Below are positions 5,425 to 14,557 of a stretch of 23,420 nt of DNA, piece after piece. The stretch's first letter is position 1; each line of letters starts with the position of its first letter. Position numbers and translations under genes: made by a program. A model generated the notes under the pieces. It saw nothing but the letters and a program-made list of their open reading frames with translations, had not been told where the DNA came from and ran no database searches. The DNA comes from a virus: the IMG/VR virus record IMGVR_UViG_3300028400_000031, positions 1 to 23,420 of that record; one strand, 5' to 3'.

Positions 5425-6362
5425 TAGATTACTCCTATCATTGTGATTTGGCTTTCGTTTTTGGCTGGGTTGTCTATCGGCAGCGGGGCGCTCTCGATAT
5501 ATGCGATGTTGCTCATCTCGCTAAACCTGTCGAGCTTTGTTGGAATCCACAGCACGTTTTTGCCGATTATCTCGCTAATTCTTTGCGCTACCTGGTTAAA
5601 GTCGCCAGTATCGATAAGTATCTTCGCATCGAGCACCCGCACGTTTCCGTAGCGCACCACGTTGCGAAAGCCCGTAATTTCATCGGTCTTGACCACGGAT
5701 TTGTCTTGAAATTCCAAGCTCGTTCCATAGAGCGTCACGCCCATGTCTTGCGCCCTGCCGATTACAACCGTGCCTATCTCCACACTGCCGCTAAAGGTAA
5801 TGCGAAGCGTGGAGGACTTGAGCCATGTAAGGTTGTCCAAGATTATCCTCGTTTTATACTTCGCATCGGCAAAGAAATACTCGCTAAAGCTCTTGCAGCC
5901 GATAGTCCTGCCGTCTATCTGCACGCTGTTTACGATGTCGCCCGTGCTGTCGTCTATCTGCTCTATCTGCACGCTCTCAAAGCGGGTGTTTACGAACGCT
6001 ATCGTGGTGGCTCTCGCGAAGTCAAACTCCATTGCGACGTCCGCACCCGTTGTCTTTTCGTTTATCTGCTCGTCCACCGCCAGCATGCGGTAGCTGTTTA
6101 CGAAGCCAAAGTCCACCCACTTGAGCTTGTCGGATGGCGGGAATACCCCGCTCACGCCGTCAGCCGCGCATCTGTAGATAGCTTGGAGGGCTGGGACTAT
6201 TACGTAGTCGCCCGTGTTGTATGTAGCGCTTGGGCTGTAGTCTGGATAGCTCTCGTCCACCACGCCGCTTAAACTCTTTGGAATCGCGTAGCAGCGCTTG
6301 GTGTATGTAGTCCCGCTATCCGTCGCGCTTAATACACTCTCTCTCGGTACCGCGTATCTCAT
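5424..6362 (-). CDS. Phage tail-tip or fibre-connecting protein, hypothetical
   Basis: This 312-residue protein follows the tape measure gene, with its ATG overlapping the tape measure stop (ATGA). Early residues include YSPSATYNTGDYVIVPALQA and IYRCAADGVSGVFPP, resembling the carbohydrate-binding-like 'Y..Gd.V...g..Y.c....g..P' pattern of ChiA-type or tail modules. The middle and end are beta-rich (SSTLRITFSGSVEIGTVVIG). Its position after the tape measure suggests a distal tail or tail-hub component that carries the beta-helix fibre encoded next. No lambda M/L/K/J-like protein is seen, so the tail tip is either simple or built from unfamiliar proteins. Confidence in the role is moderate, in the gene high. 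Confidence 0.65.
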   Translation of the reverse strand: MRYAVPRESVLSATDSGTTYTKRCYAIPKSLSGVVDESYPDYSPSATYNTGDYVIVPALQAIYRCAADGVSGVFPPSDKLKWVDFGFVNSYRMLAVDEQINEKTTGADVAMEFDFARATTIAFVNTRFESVQIEQIDDSTGDIVNSVQIDGRTIGCKSFSEYFFADAKYKTRIILDNLTWLKSSTLRITFSGSVEIGTVVIGRAQDMGVTLYGTSLEFQDKSVVKTDEITGFRNVVRYGNVRVLDAKILIDTGDFNQVAQRISEIIGKNVLWIPTKLDRFSEMSNIAYIESAPLPIDNPAKNESQITMIGVI

Positions 6363-9300
6363 CCAGCCACCCTTGCTCGTGCGTCTTTTTTGGTGTTTTT
6401 ATCCACGTTTGGCAAATGTCTCGCCACGATAGCTCGAAGCTCGGCGTTTTCTCTTTTTACTTCTTTGAGCTCTTTGAGAATCTCCATGAAAACGCCCCCG
6501 TTGTCTTTGTTTAGCCCAAGCCGCCTCGTGGTCGGGGCATTTACCACAAACTCCTGCCCATGCACTACGCCAGCGACAACGGATGGAGGGATGTCGCCCG
6601 TGTAGCCGCCCGTGGCGTAGCCGTGGTCTTTGATATACTGATCAATGTCCGCATAAAAGTTTGGCAAGTCCTTAACAAATTTATACTGGTCGCTCAGTCC
6701 AACTACGAAATTACCAAAATTTTGCCCACCCTCTGGGTCGAGCTGTAAGAGAGCTTTAGCGTATGTGCTGATCTCGTATGCGAGTTGTCTGTACAACGGG
6801 GCCGACTCGGCATCGAGCGTGCGAGACTTGAGCAGCTCTTCGTATTGCAAGGCGGCTTGAGCGAGTGGAGTGTAGTAGTCCGCTGCCAGCTGCCCTTCGG
6901 CGGTGGAAATATACTCTGGCGTGATCGTATAGTCGGAGAGGATGTATTGCCTCGTGGCTTCCGAAATGGACGGCATAGAGACCGCCATTTTTTTGACTAC
7001 CGCCTCCAGCCGCTTCGCTTCCATCTGCCAGATGCCGTATGTGTTTCGCTCGATCCCTTGCAGCTTGCCGCTTTGATCGAAGGCGAAGGTCATATCCGTC
7101 ACGCCGTCTCGGTCGAAATCGGCGAGTATCTTCATCCTGCCGTCTGCAGTCTCGATCGTATCGAGCTTGGCGATAGGTGCGAGGCGCTGCTTGACCGCTT
7201 CGATCGGATCGCCTACAACTGCTTGAAAGTCTCCCGACTTGATCGCTTGGATCTGCCCGTCACGTGTGATCTCCTCGAAGCTTTTGCCCCCGATTTTTAC
7301 ATCCACAAGCTCGAGCATTTTCTCTTTTTGCGCCGTCGTCTGCTCCAAAATGGCCTCGTTGCTCTCTTTAATAGCCTGCAGCTGCTCCAGCATCTGGTCG
7401 GTCGGGGATTTGAGGTCTTTGAGCTGGTTCGCCACGACCGCCATCTCGTAGCGTTTCTGCTTGCTGGAGGCAAAGAGCTTGTCGTCTATATAGTCCGCAT
7501 AGCCGCTCGCTTTTTGCAGATATTCCGCATAGTCTTTGTAGTTGCCTGCCGCAAATGCGGTCTTGGCGAGATCCAAGAAGCTATGGAATAGCGCCTCACG
7601 CTCTTTTGGAGACTGCAGTGGCTTGACGAACTTGTCTATCAAAGACTGCAAAGAGCTTGATGCGTTTTGCAAAGAGCCTATCTTTTCCGAGACCGCATCG
7701 ATCACTTTGCGTATGCGCTCGGCCTCTTTTTTCGCCTTTTGCTCTTCGATCCGGTCGATGTAGTCGCTCCACTTCTTGGCACTCTCCTTGACCGCCTGCC
7801 AATAGGCGTTCATCGAATTTTTTTGTGCCTCAGCAACTTCTTGCAGGCTTTTGCTATACTCTTGATTAGCCCGAGAAGCATCCTCTATCGCATTTTTAGC
7901 CTGACTCCAAAGTTCAAGCTCTTCGGGGGTAGGGGTGGCAGCCATTGCTTCCTCATAGTATTGAAGAAAATTATCTTTTGATAGGTCGGCAATATGAAGT
8001 TTTGTACGAATGTACTCAAGAGCTTCATCTGCCTGTGTTTTCTTTTGCTCAAGCAATTCTGCTTTTTTCTTCGCTCTTTCTATTGGATTTTCGATATTTT
8101 CTACTTCTGACATTGCAAAATCTTCAAGCCACTTCGTAAAATCAACTTTGACTTGAAGTATATTTTTGAAGTATTCGCTTGCTCTTTGAAGATTTTGTAC
8201 ATCTTCAGTTGTGATTTTATCTATATCCATCGATACAACTTTTTCAATAAAATTATCTAATGTTAAAACAAAGTCGTATCTATCCTCAAGAGATTTTTTC
8301 GCTTCATATGCTTGCTTGAGCGATGAGATTGAAAAATCTCCATGAATACCTTTTGCTTGGGCGTACATGTTTTGCAAATCTAATACAACCCCTTGCAAAA
8401 CATCACGAATTTGTTTTTCAATCTTTTCAAGTTGTTTTCGTTTTTCTTCCCAAGCCTTCCAAGCGTTGCCGAGATTGCTCTCACCCATAAGAATAGTAGT
8501 CTTGAGGTCATCCGTGAAACCAATTTGATCATAAGCAGAGTCTTCATGTCCTGCAATCTCTTTAAACCCATATGTAGGGTATGCTGGATTGAAATCATGA
8601 ACAAAATTTCCTTCTTCATCAAAATGATCCCCATAGTAGCTGGCAGGATTGAGCCGTACTGCATCTTGTAGAGCGAATTTCGCAAAATCTTTATAAGACC
8701 AAGAATCGATATCGACTCCCATTTTGTCCAAATACGCTTTCGCTTGTTGTCCCCAAGGAACATAACCAGGGAACCCTCCATGTTCTCGCAATTGTTCAAG
8801 CCACGCTTTTGCTGCATGTTCCTCTTTTCTTGCAATTTCAATCGTAATCCCATTGTTCGGATAATACACATCGTTAAAAAATTGGTGCTGGTTACTATAT
8901 GCGTTGGCTTCCGCCGCATGGGTAAATTCTAAGGGACTAGCATACGATTTCCCAGCTGCATAGTCAGTCTCCGAAAAGGGGAACAATCCGGCTGCATTGT
9001 TTTGACCACTACTCTGCTCAACCTGCTGCTGCAGTCCAGGCAAATACGGCTGCAGCTTTGCGAAAAACTCATCTTTATCGAGAGGATTGCCACTCAAATC
9101 TGTCCAATTGTCCCCAGATTGATTTTTGGTAGTATAGAGCCAATCCGCTATAGATGTTGGGTCGGACCAGTCTACGCCAATGGTTTGTGAGAGACGATCG
9201 GCCGCTCCTGGCCCAAGAGCTTGATCCACCGCTGCTTTGATCTGATCGGTCGCTTTTGGCGCTTGGATGGTCTCTCCGTGTGCTTGAGCATGTATCGCAT

Positions 9301-12300
9301 CTATCATCGCAAAAGCGCTCTGCGCTTTCTGTGCAAGCGTCAAAAACGCATCACCCAGCCTGTTCAGCGCATCGAGCGTCTGCGGAGTGGGATTGTTGTG
9401 GATCACGGCGTTGTAGATCTGCTCGAAATTTTCTGTCGTGATGTCGCCGAAGGATTCCACGTCCACACCGGCATCCTGGAGCGTCTCCTTGAGATCCTCG
9501 AAAGAGGTTTTCATTGTCTTGGACGCTCGCTCCACCTCGACGATCGCATTGCCGTCCAGTCCCATCTGATCCAGTTTGAAGGCTCGAAATCTGTCGTGGA
9601 GTTGCAGGACTTGGCCAAAAGCCTCTTGGATCACTTCGTCCACAGACTTTTTCTGCGACTCGGCATAGTCTTTCCAAATATTGTAGAGCCCGTAGAGTTT
9701 TTGCAGCCTCGCTTTGTCCTCTTTGAGGGCTTTTCTGACCCCCTCGTTTGGAGCTTCGGCTATGAGCTTGTCTATGTCTTTCATACGCTTTTCGTATGTA
9801 CCCGCCACATACCAAAAAGCCTCCGTGCCCCAATCTTTTTCTTTGAGTACCCGTTTCGCTCCCTCTTTGAATAGCGTCTCGAATTTGCCGTCGAGGCCTA
9901 CCATTTTGGCTAAAAACTCTTTGACGACGTACTCTTGGAATTTGTTTTTGTTTTTGTCTACGATGAGCTTGGCTTTGTCGAATGTGAGGATGAACTCCCT
10001 GTGTGATTTATCCAGCTCGGTGAGTAGATTTTCATACGATTTGAAGTACGCTTTGATTTGCTCGATCTCGCCAGGTTTGAGTCCTTTGAGGTCAGTTTTT
10101 GAGGATCCGTCAAACCAGCTCTTTTTCGTGCTGTGTACGAAGTCAAAAATCTGATCGAGCTGGGTGGAGTCTATTGAGTGAGTCCACATCAAGCCTTTGT
10201 TTTTTACTTTCCATCTGGCAAACATGCCGCCGATAGCAGATCCAATTGCAGATCCGATTGCCGCACCAAGAGGACCGCCGATAGAACCTATTGCCCCACC
10301 AATGGCTCCATATTCGCCCGCTCTTGTTTGTGTACCAAAAATTGCATCTCCAAGTTTCCCCATTCCATAGCCCATAGCGGCCCCAGTCAAAGCACCACCG
10401 CCGTAGTAGCCGATAGATTGTGCTGTGGTCATAGGAGTACCGCCGCCCCACCATGCTGCGTAGCCCGTAGACATACCGCCCAGGGTGCTATACCCGGCAG
10501 CCGACAATCCTGCACCATGGGATGAGAAGTAGTTCGCCAGGCTTCCTGCTGGATTTGACAAAAAAGCGGCTGCGTTCGATACGGTCCCGATACCGCTTGG
10601 CAGCCCGCTCACACTGCTCAAAGCTATCGGATTGCCGCTTGCGTCGAATGCCTGCACCTGCCCGCCAGCTATTTTGACCTGCTGGCCGAGAGCGTTTTTG
10701 AACACCCCGTCACTCACGGCTTGAAAGCCAGCTTGTGTGAGGCTTTGAGCGATCGAGACGCCGCCGGCACCTACGGGCATACCGATAGCGCCCATCAAAG
10801 CGCCAGATAGGCTGCTGGAGAGATAGCGGGCGAATGGGTTTATGATGCTGTTTAGAATGTCTCTAAAAAGAGAGCGCAAAAAGTCCTTAAAGTCGTGGAA
10901 TTTACCCGTAATCGCACTAAAGAAGTTGTCATCGAATGATTTGTAAATGTTTTGCGTTGCTCTATCAAATGCGGTTTCAGTGTATTTTGCGGTCTCTTTG
11001 ACCGTCTTTTTGGTGTCAGATAGTAAAAGATTCATGGAGAGTTTGTATTTTTGTGCGCTCGCCTGCCAGCCTCTTTTGATGTCTTCGAAGGTGAGCTGAG
11101 TGGCTTTGCTGGTGGCATTTACCGCACCATCGACTGCACCCTTGACCTCTTTTGTAGTTTTCTCGGTTGCTTTCTTGATGTTGGATGAAAACTTTTTGTA
11201 TTGTATATCCACTTTACGTAAAAAGTTTTCAACTATCTTGTCATAGTCCTTTGTTTTCTCCAGAGAGAGATCCACAAATTCATCAAGCGCTTTTCTTACC
11301 TCCGCCCTGGCTTCTTCTGCAAGCTTATCGAAGGCTGTCTCATTTATTTTGTTGATCCATTTGGACTGCCATCTCTCTGGGAGAGCGCTATTGACCATCT
11401 TCGCAAATTTGACCATCCCTTGAATACCAGTAAAAATCCCCGACTTAAGTCCTTTCCACGCTATCTCTATAGATTTGATGGCGACCTTTACCCAATGCCA
11501 GCTTTTGGCAAATTCAGCCACGGCTTTTACGGTCTTTTTGATGCCATCTATAATAAAATTTGCCCACTTTTGGACATTTTCTTCGTTGTCTGCCAAAGTT
11601 TTGGCAAGCTCTTCGCCGACCACCCTCGTGACGGACTTAACGTAGTTATAAACCCCACTTTGCAAAACGGATATCTTAAACTTTGTCCAATTGTCACGCA
11701 TGTTACTTAAGATACCCTCTAAAGTCTGCGCCCGTTTCTGTGCAGCGCCTTCAAATTTGCTGTTCCATATAGCCTCAAGTGTGGATTGGATAATCTCTTG
11801 GTTGTTTTGCACTACGATGTGCTTTACCTTACCACTCGCATTAGCCCACTGGAATGCTACTTTATCTCCCTGGTTGTAGGCCTTTATCCCAAATTCTTTT
11901 AGCCTCTCAAATTCGCCGTTAACCGCATCAGCTATGGCTTCTACAGCCTGCTCAAGAGGCTTACCCATCGCCGCTGCGGTATCTCCGAGAGTTTTCAGGA
12001 GTCCTTTTGTAGGCTCGAGGCCATAGGCTCGAAGTTTCACGAAGGATTCGGTAACTTCTGCGAGTTGATAAGGCGTTTTTTGCGTAAAATCCACAATCCA
12101 CTGCATGGATTTTTGCGCCTGTTGGCTGCTGCCCTCGATAGTAGACAAAACTGCAGTAAATTTCTCGAACTCCATGCCAGTTTTGATAAAGCTACCACCC
12201 AAGGCAATAGCCGCATCGCTAAGCTGCTTTAATGCGTAAATCGCTACGCCTGCCGTTGCGAGGCCTTTAATCGTATTGGTAAATTTCTCTACGCTCGTAG

Positions 12301-12433
12301 CAGATTTCTTTATGGATTTCGAGAGGGACATGGCGGCTTTGTCAAGTTTGCCTAATTCGCCCTGGTAGACTTTCAACTCTCCCGTTTTGGCATCGGTCTT
12401 GATAACTAATTTAAGCTCTTTTTTGCCGCTCAT
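6359..12433 (-). CDS. Tail tape measure protein (2024 aa)
   Basis: This is by far the longest gene. Residues about 85-185 match the tape measure domain (MEFEKFTAVLSTIEGSSQQA, then TPYQLAEVTESFVKLRAYGL). Residues about 660-745 are a Gly/Ala-rich hydrophobic stretch (GAIGGAIGSIGGPLGAAIGS), likely to insert in the host membrane during DNA delivery. Long coiled coils fill the remainder. A D-x-D-x-D-G loop (DFDRDGVTD, about residue 1775) may bind calcium. The C-terminus has GGYTGDIPPSVVAGVVHGQE followed by FVVNAPTTRRLG, a conserved tape measure end motif. By the usual 0.15 nm per residue rule the tail would be about 300 nm (inference). Its ATG overlaps the chaperone-extension stop (ATGA at 12430-12433). 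The part 7800-9000 is markedly AT-richer than its flanks. Confidence 0.92.
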   Translation of the reverse strand: MSGKKELKLVIKTDAKTGELKVYQGELGKLDKAAMSLSKSIKKSATSVEKFTNTIKGLATAGVAIYALKQLSDAAIALGGSFIKTGMEFEKFTAVLSTIEGSSQQAQKSMQWIVDFTQKTPYQLAEVTESFVKLRAYGLEPTKGLLKTLGDTAAAMGKPLEQAVEAIADAVNGEFERLKEFGIKAYNQGDKVAFQWANASGKVKHIVVQNNQEIIQSTLEAIWNSKFEGAAQKRAQTLEGILSNMRDNWTKFKISVLQSGVYNYVKSVTRVVGEELAKTLADNEENVQKWANFIIDGIKKTVKAVAEFAKSWHWVKVAIKSIEIAWKGLKSGIFTGIQGMVKFAKMVNSALPERWQSKWINKINETAFDKLAEEARAEVRKALDEFVDLSLEKTKDYDKIVENFLRKVDIQYKKFSSNIKKATEKTTKEVKGAVDGAVNATSKATQLTFEDIKRGWQASAQKYKLSMNLLLSDTKKTVKETAKYTETAFDRATQNIYKSFDDNFFSAITGKFHDFKDFLRSLFRDILNSIINPFARYLSSSLSGALMGAIGMPVGAGGVSIAQSLTQAGFQAVSDGVFKNALGQQVKIAGGQVQAFDASGNPIALSSVSGLPSGIGTVSNAAAFLSNPAGSLANYFSSHGAGLSAAGYSTLGGMSTGYAAWWGGGTPMTTAQSIGYYGGGALTGAAMGYGMGKLGDAIFGTQTRAGEYGAIGGAIGSIGGPLGAAIGSAIGSAIGGMFARWKVKNKGLMWTHSIDSTQLDQIFDFVHSTKKSWFDGSSKTDLKGLKPGEIEQIKAYFKSYENLLTELDKSHREFILTFDKAKLIVDKNKNKFQEYVVKEFLAKMVGLDGKFETLFKEGAKRVLKEKDWGTEAFWYVAGTYEKRMKDIDKLIAEAPNEGVRKALKEDKARLQKLYGLYNIWKDYAESQKKSVDEVIQEAFGQVLQLHDRFRAFKLDQMGLDGNAIVEVERASKTMKTSFEDLKETLQDAGVDVESFGDITTENFEQIYNAVIHNNPTPQTLDALNRLGDAFLTLAQKAQSAFAMIDAIHAQAHGETIQAPKATDQIKAAVDQALGPGAADRLSQTIGVDWSDPTSIADWLYTTKNQSGDNWTDLSGNPLDKDEFFAKLQPYLPGLQQQVEQSSGQNNAAGLFPFSETDYAAGKSYASPLEFTHAAEANAYSNQHQFFNDVYYPNNGITIEIARKEEHAAKAWLEQLREHGGFPGYVPWGQQAKAYLDKMGVDIDSWSYKDFAKFALQDAVRLNPASYYGDHFDEEGNFVHDFNPAYPTYGFKEIAGHEDSAYDQIGFTDDLKTTILMGESNLGNAWKAWEEKRKQLEKIEKQIRDVLQGVVLDLQNMYAQAKGIHGDFSISSLKQAYEAKKSLEDRYDFVLTLDNFIEKVVSMDIDKITTEDVQNLQRASEYFKNILQVKVDFTKWLEDFAMSEVENIENPIERAKKKAELLEQKKTQADEALEYIRTKLHIADLSKDNFLQYYEEAMAATPTPEELELWSQAKNAIEDASRANQEYSKSLQEVAEAQKNSMNAYWQAVKESAKKWSDYIDRIEEQKAKKEAERIRKVIDAVSEKIGSLQNASSSLQSLIDKFVKPLQSPKEREALFHSFLDLAKTAFAAGNYKDYAEYLQKASGYADYIDDKLFASSKQKRYEMAVVANQLKDLKSPTDQMLEQLQAIKESNEAILEQTTAQKEKMLELVDVKIGGKSFEEITRDGQIQAIKSGDFQAVVGDPIEAVKQRLAPIAKLDTIETADGRMKILADFDRDGVTDMTFAFDQSGKLQGIERNTYGIWQMEAKRLEAVVKKMAVSMPSISEATRQYILSDYTITPEYISTAEGQLAADYYTPLAQAALQYEELLKSRTLDAESAPLYRQLAYEISTYAKALLQLDPEGGQNFGNFVVGLSDQYKFVKDLPNFYADIDQYIKDHGYATGGYTGDIPPSVVAGVVHGQEFVVNAPTTRRLGLNKDNGGVFMEILKELKEVKRENAELRAIVARHLPNVDKNTKKDARARVAG

Positions 12434-13043
12434 TTATCCCTCTTTACGTTATTAGCCCATACCACGCCAGCTTGTACGAATATGGGCGTCCACTCTTTTA
12501 CCTCGAAGTTGCTCCACTCCAGAAAGTCTTTAATGGCATCATACCTCTTGCCAACTATGCCGCCCATCCCACCATGCTCCCAAGGGATTTGCAAAAAAAT
12601 GCGGGAGGCCAGCTTGTAGATTTCATTGTCAAATACAACGACTTTGGAAGCTGGATTTTCAAGGATTTGTTCAAGCTCTTCCTCGTCAAGATCCAGCTCC
12701 CCGATACCCTTCGCATTTTGCTCACACCAAAGATAGAATTTTTCTATCTCCTCTTGCGTCGCTTTCCCAGCTCTTCTTGTAGGTTGCCCACAAACTCGAA
12801 GAGGTTGCCATGCTCTTCAAGCTCCTCTATCATCTTCTCTTTTAGCTCCTCGTCTCCGATTACGTTCTCTTGCAAGATTTTAATATGCAGCGCATAGCGC
12901 TCATCGTCGTCCATCTCTGCGATCCTGGAGAACTCTTGGATCTGCTTAGTATTCATGTCACGAAATTTGAATTCCGCCTTGCTACCATCCAGAAACTCGA
13001 ACTCGAATGGGAATTCGGTAAGTTTTGCGCTAAATTTTTTCAC
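12430..13043 (-). CDS. Tail assembly chaperone, -1 frameshift fusion (lambda gpGT-like)
   Basis: This is the predicted long product of the chaperone gene. Ribosomes reading the 99-codon frame reach G GGA AAG (12762-12768), can slip back one base after codon 94, and then read 110 further codons to a TGA at 12430-12432. The predicted product is 204 residues. The extension begins ATQEEIEKFYLWCEQNAKGI and ends WANNVKRDK. It has no ATG, GTG or TTG start upstream of residue 66 of the extension, and the -1 frame is closed by a TGA just before the overlap. In lambda the equivalent gpGT binds the tape measure through T and recruits tube protein through G. Its stop overlaps the tape measure start. Confidence 0.8.
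12744..13043 (-). CDS. Tail assembly chaperone, short form (lambda gpG-like)
   Basis: This 99-residue acidic helical protein lies between the tail tube and tape measure genes, the invariant place of tail assembly chaperones in siphoviruses. It starts MKKFSAKLTEFPFEFEFLDG, a beta-rich start seen in such chaperones, then becomes helical and highly charged, ending LQEELGKRRKRR. Sequence similarity of this class is poor across phages, so the call rests on position, size and the frameshift site near the 3' end. It prevents early tube polymerisation and is not expected in the finished virion. Confidence 0.75.
   Translation of the reverse strand: MKKFSAKLTEFPFEFEFLDGSKAEFKFRDMNTKQIQEFSRIAEMDDDERYALHIKILQENVIGDEELKEKMIEELEEHGNLFEFVGNLQEELGKRRKRR
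12762..12768 (-). other. Programmed -1 ribosomal frameshift site GGGAAAG
   Basis: On the minus strand the heptamer reads G GGA AAG in the chaperone frame and GGG AAA G after a -1 slip. This is the same heptamer used in phage lambda gene G/T. The short-frame stop TAG follows 15 bases later (12744-12746). The frame-shifted reading stays open for 110 codons. A purine-rich AGGAGA lies just downstream of the slip. No strong stem was identified after it, as in lambda. Confidence 0.8.
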
Positions 13044-13055
13044 TCAACCTCCTTA

Positions 13056-13958
13056 TTACATATATGTGATGGTAAAATCGTTGCTTGCGATAAACTCGCG
13101 TGTCGCTTCCAGTTCGTCAGTTCCGCTCTCGTTCACGTTCGTGTAGCTGAGAGTCGGCAAGTGCAAGACGAATTTGTGCCCCGCTCTATCGGTAAGCTCT
13201 ATTTCGAGAGATTTTACTTGTCCGCTTAGGAGCTCAGCCCAGTAACCAATGTCGCTGCCAACTTTTTCCGTAATGGAAACTTTTGCGGTAAAGTCGCTGC
13301 GATAGAAACTCTTGTCGCTGATTGCGTAAATCTCGTTTATCTGGTTGCCCAAATCGAACGAGCAGCTTGTTACGGATAAAGTCGTACCGCTTAGCGTAAC
13401 GGCCTGCATGGAGGTTACAACCAAAAGGTCGTTGTCATCAAGTGTAACGCTCGGGTTGGCTTCTTCGACTGGAGTATCACTGTACCCCTGGATATCGAAG
13501 CTTGCTTTTGCTGGCGCTCCAACCTCGAAATCGAGCTTCAGATTTGCGCTCACCCCAGTGAAGTGTCGTTTAATGCCATCCAGATACCAGATAATCTCCC
13601 CGTTTGCCAGCTCGTCAGAGTTTGGCGTATATACATAGGCGTCATTGGTGCCATCACTGTCCGTATCGACCGCGGCACCCGTCAGTCCAGCCATCTTGAA
13701 CATCTCGTCTAGTTTGGGAATATTCGCACCGCCCCCGTTGGACCTCAAAAAAGCCGAGATAGTCCCGCTTACGGATAGATAATCCTTATCCACCCATGTT
13801 TTTGTAGTCCCCATTTTCCCGTCAAACTGCTTGTATTCGCCGCTCTTCGTGCTAAATGAAGGTTGAAAAGCGTCGCTTATATCTACCGCATTTGATGCTG
13901 TGGGCGTCGCTCCAACAGCAGCCAGAATGACGGAGTTTTTTACAAGTCGTTTTGCCAT
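13056..13958 (-). CDS. Major tail tube protein
   Basis: This 300-residue protein has a good ribosome site (AAGGAG, 6-base spacer). It is beta-rich with many Ser/Thr/Asp residues: KTWVDKDYLSVSGTISAFLR early, LKLDFEVGAPAKASFDIQGY in the middle. The latter 'f.fevga.a..sfd..G' is the usual core pattern of siphovirus tail tube proteins. A D-x-D-x-D-G-x-N-D loop (DTDSDGTND, residues 98-106) may bind calcium. The C-terminal part could be an added surface domain. It is followed directly by the tail assembly chaperone, and it polymerises round the tape measure to form the tube. The upstream genes are tail-terminator-like and head-tail joining proteins, as expected. Confidence 0.8.
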   Translation of the reverse strand: MAKRLVKNSVILAAVGATPTASNAVDISDAFQPSFSTKSGEYKQFDGKMGTTKTWVDKDYLSVSGTISAFLRSNGGGANIPKLDEMFKMAGLTGAAVDTDSDGTNDAYVYTPNSDELANGEIIWYLDGIKRHFTGVSANLKLDFEVGAPAKASFDIQGYSDTPVEEANPSVTLDDNDLLVVTSMQAVTLSGTTLSVTSCSFDLGNQINEIYAISDKSFYRSDFTAKVSITEKVGSDIGYWAELLSGQVKSLEIELTDRAGHKFVLHLPTLSYTNVNESGTDELEATREFIASNDFTITYM

Positions 13959-13967
13959 TTTCTCTCC

Positions 13968-14264
13968 TTATACTTGCGCCAAAATCGTGGCGTTCATGAA
14001 AATATAGGTAGCCTTAAGGTCCTCTTTCGTATCGACCTCGGTACCACCAAATTTGATAGGCTTGTCTTCGCGCACGTCAAGTTGGATAAGCGCCGTAATA
14101 AGCTCTTGCGTCACCTCGTCGGTGCTGGCGCGTATAGCGATTTGGAGCTCATACATAGCCGCTTCGATTGGCTCACGCTTGAATACGATCACATCGTATG
14201 AGCTAAGCGGCATTAGCTTCTCTTTTACGTATGCGATCGCCTCGCTCTCGCTTATCACTCTCAT
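13968..14264 (-). CDS. Tail terminator-like protein (lambda gpU position)
   Basis: This 98-residue alpha/beta protein sits between the head-tail joining gene and the tail tube gene. It begins MRVISESEAIAYVKEKLMPL and has a beta strand with KREPIEAAMYELQIAIRAST in the middle. Length and position fit minor tail proteins of the gpU or tail-completion type, which cap the tube and contact the head. No decisive motif was seen. Its start overlaps the stop of the gene upstream (ATGA at 14261-14264). Confidence 0.55.
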   Translation of the reverse strand: MRVISESEAIAYVKEKLMPLSSYDVIVFKREPIEAAMYELQIAIRASTDEVTQELITALIQLDVREDKPIKFGGTEVDTKEDLKATYIFMNATILAQV

Positions 14265-14557
14265 TGCGCTTTCTCCAATCTCACCTCATATGCACCAACG
14301 ATGTCACGCGCGTCGGTGATTTTGTATGCGATCCCTCGCACGGTGAGTGTCGTAGCGCTCTTGTTTGCAATGTACGCGTCGAACCACTCGCCATAAGGCA
14401 TCGTGAGGAAAATCTCCTCCATGCCAAACTCATTGAGTCCGTCCTCGACAAGGGCTTTGATGGTGAAAGATGTAAATGGCGTGGCGATGGTCACATTTTC
14501 GCCGAGTCTCTCGCACACGGTCGACAATCTGCTGGCCATCAAGTCGCTAAAGCTCAC
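14261..14557 (-). CDS. Head-tail joining protein (lambda gpFII-like)
   Basis: This 98-residue protein starts with GTG at 14555-14557, the GTGA overlapping the stop of the gene before. The fold pattern is a short helix, then beta strands: NVTIATPFTSFTIKALVEDG, EEIFLTMPYGEWFDAYIANK and TTLTVRGIAYKITDARDI. Size, charge and a 'V...F..G..Y.i.d...D..G...l.L' ending are like lambda gpFII and its relatives, which sit at the head-tail interface. The position, after small head genes and before the tail terminator, agrees. Confidence 0.6.
   Translation of the reverse strand: MSFSDLMASRLSTVCERLGENVTIATPFTSFTIKALVEDGLNEFGMEEIFLTMPYGEWFDAYIANKSATTLTVRGIAYKITDARDIVGAYEVRLEKAQ

Noticed and set aside
5304-6272. 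322-codon plus-strand open frame
   Set aside because: It is antisense to a well-supported tail gene and the end of the fibre gene, lacks a ribosome site, and its protein is Val/His/Arg-rich low-plausibility sequence.
6785-7591. 268-codon plus-strand open frame
   Set aside because: Antisense shadow in the GC-richer part of the tape measure gene, Leu/Arg-rich without domains.
8380-8919. 179-codon minus-strand frame inside the tape measure
   Set aside because: Overlaps the tape measure in another frame on the same strand; Lys/Met/Ile-rich sequence follows from the AT-rich insert.
9221-9874. 217-codon plus-strand open frame
   Set aside because: Shadow of the tape measure coding sequence; no family features and no promoter or ribosome site.
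12430-12797. An independent gene for the 110-residue extension before the tape measure
   Set aside because: The frame has no ATG, GTG or TTG near its beginning and is closed by a TGA just upstream; a -1 shift at GGGAAAG explains it better.
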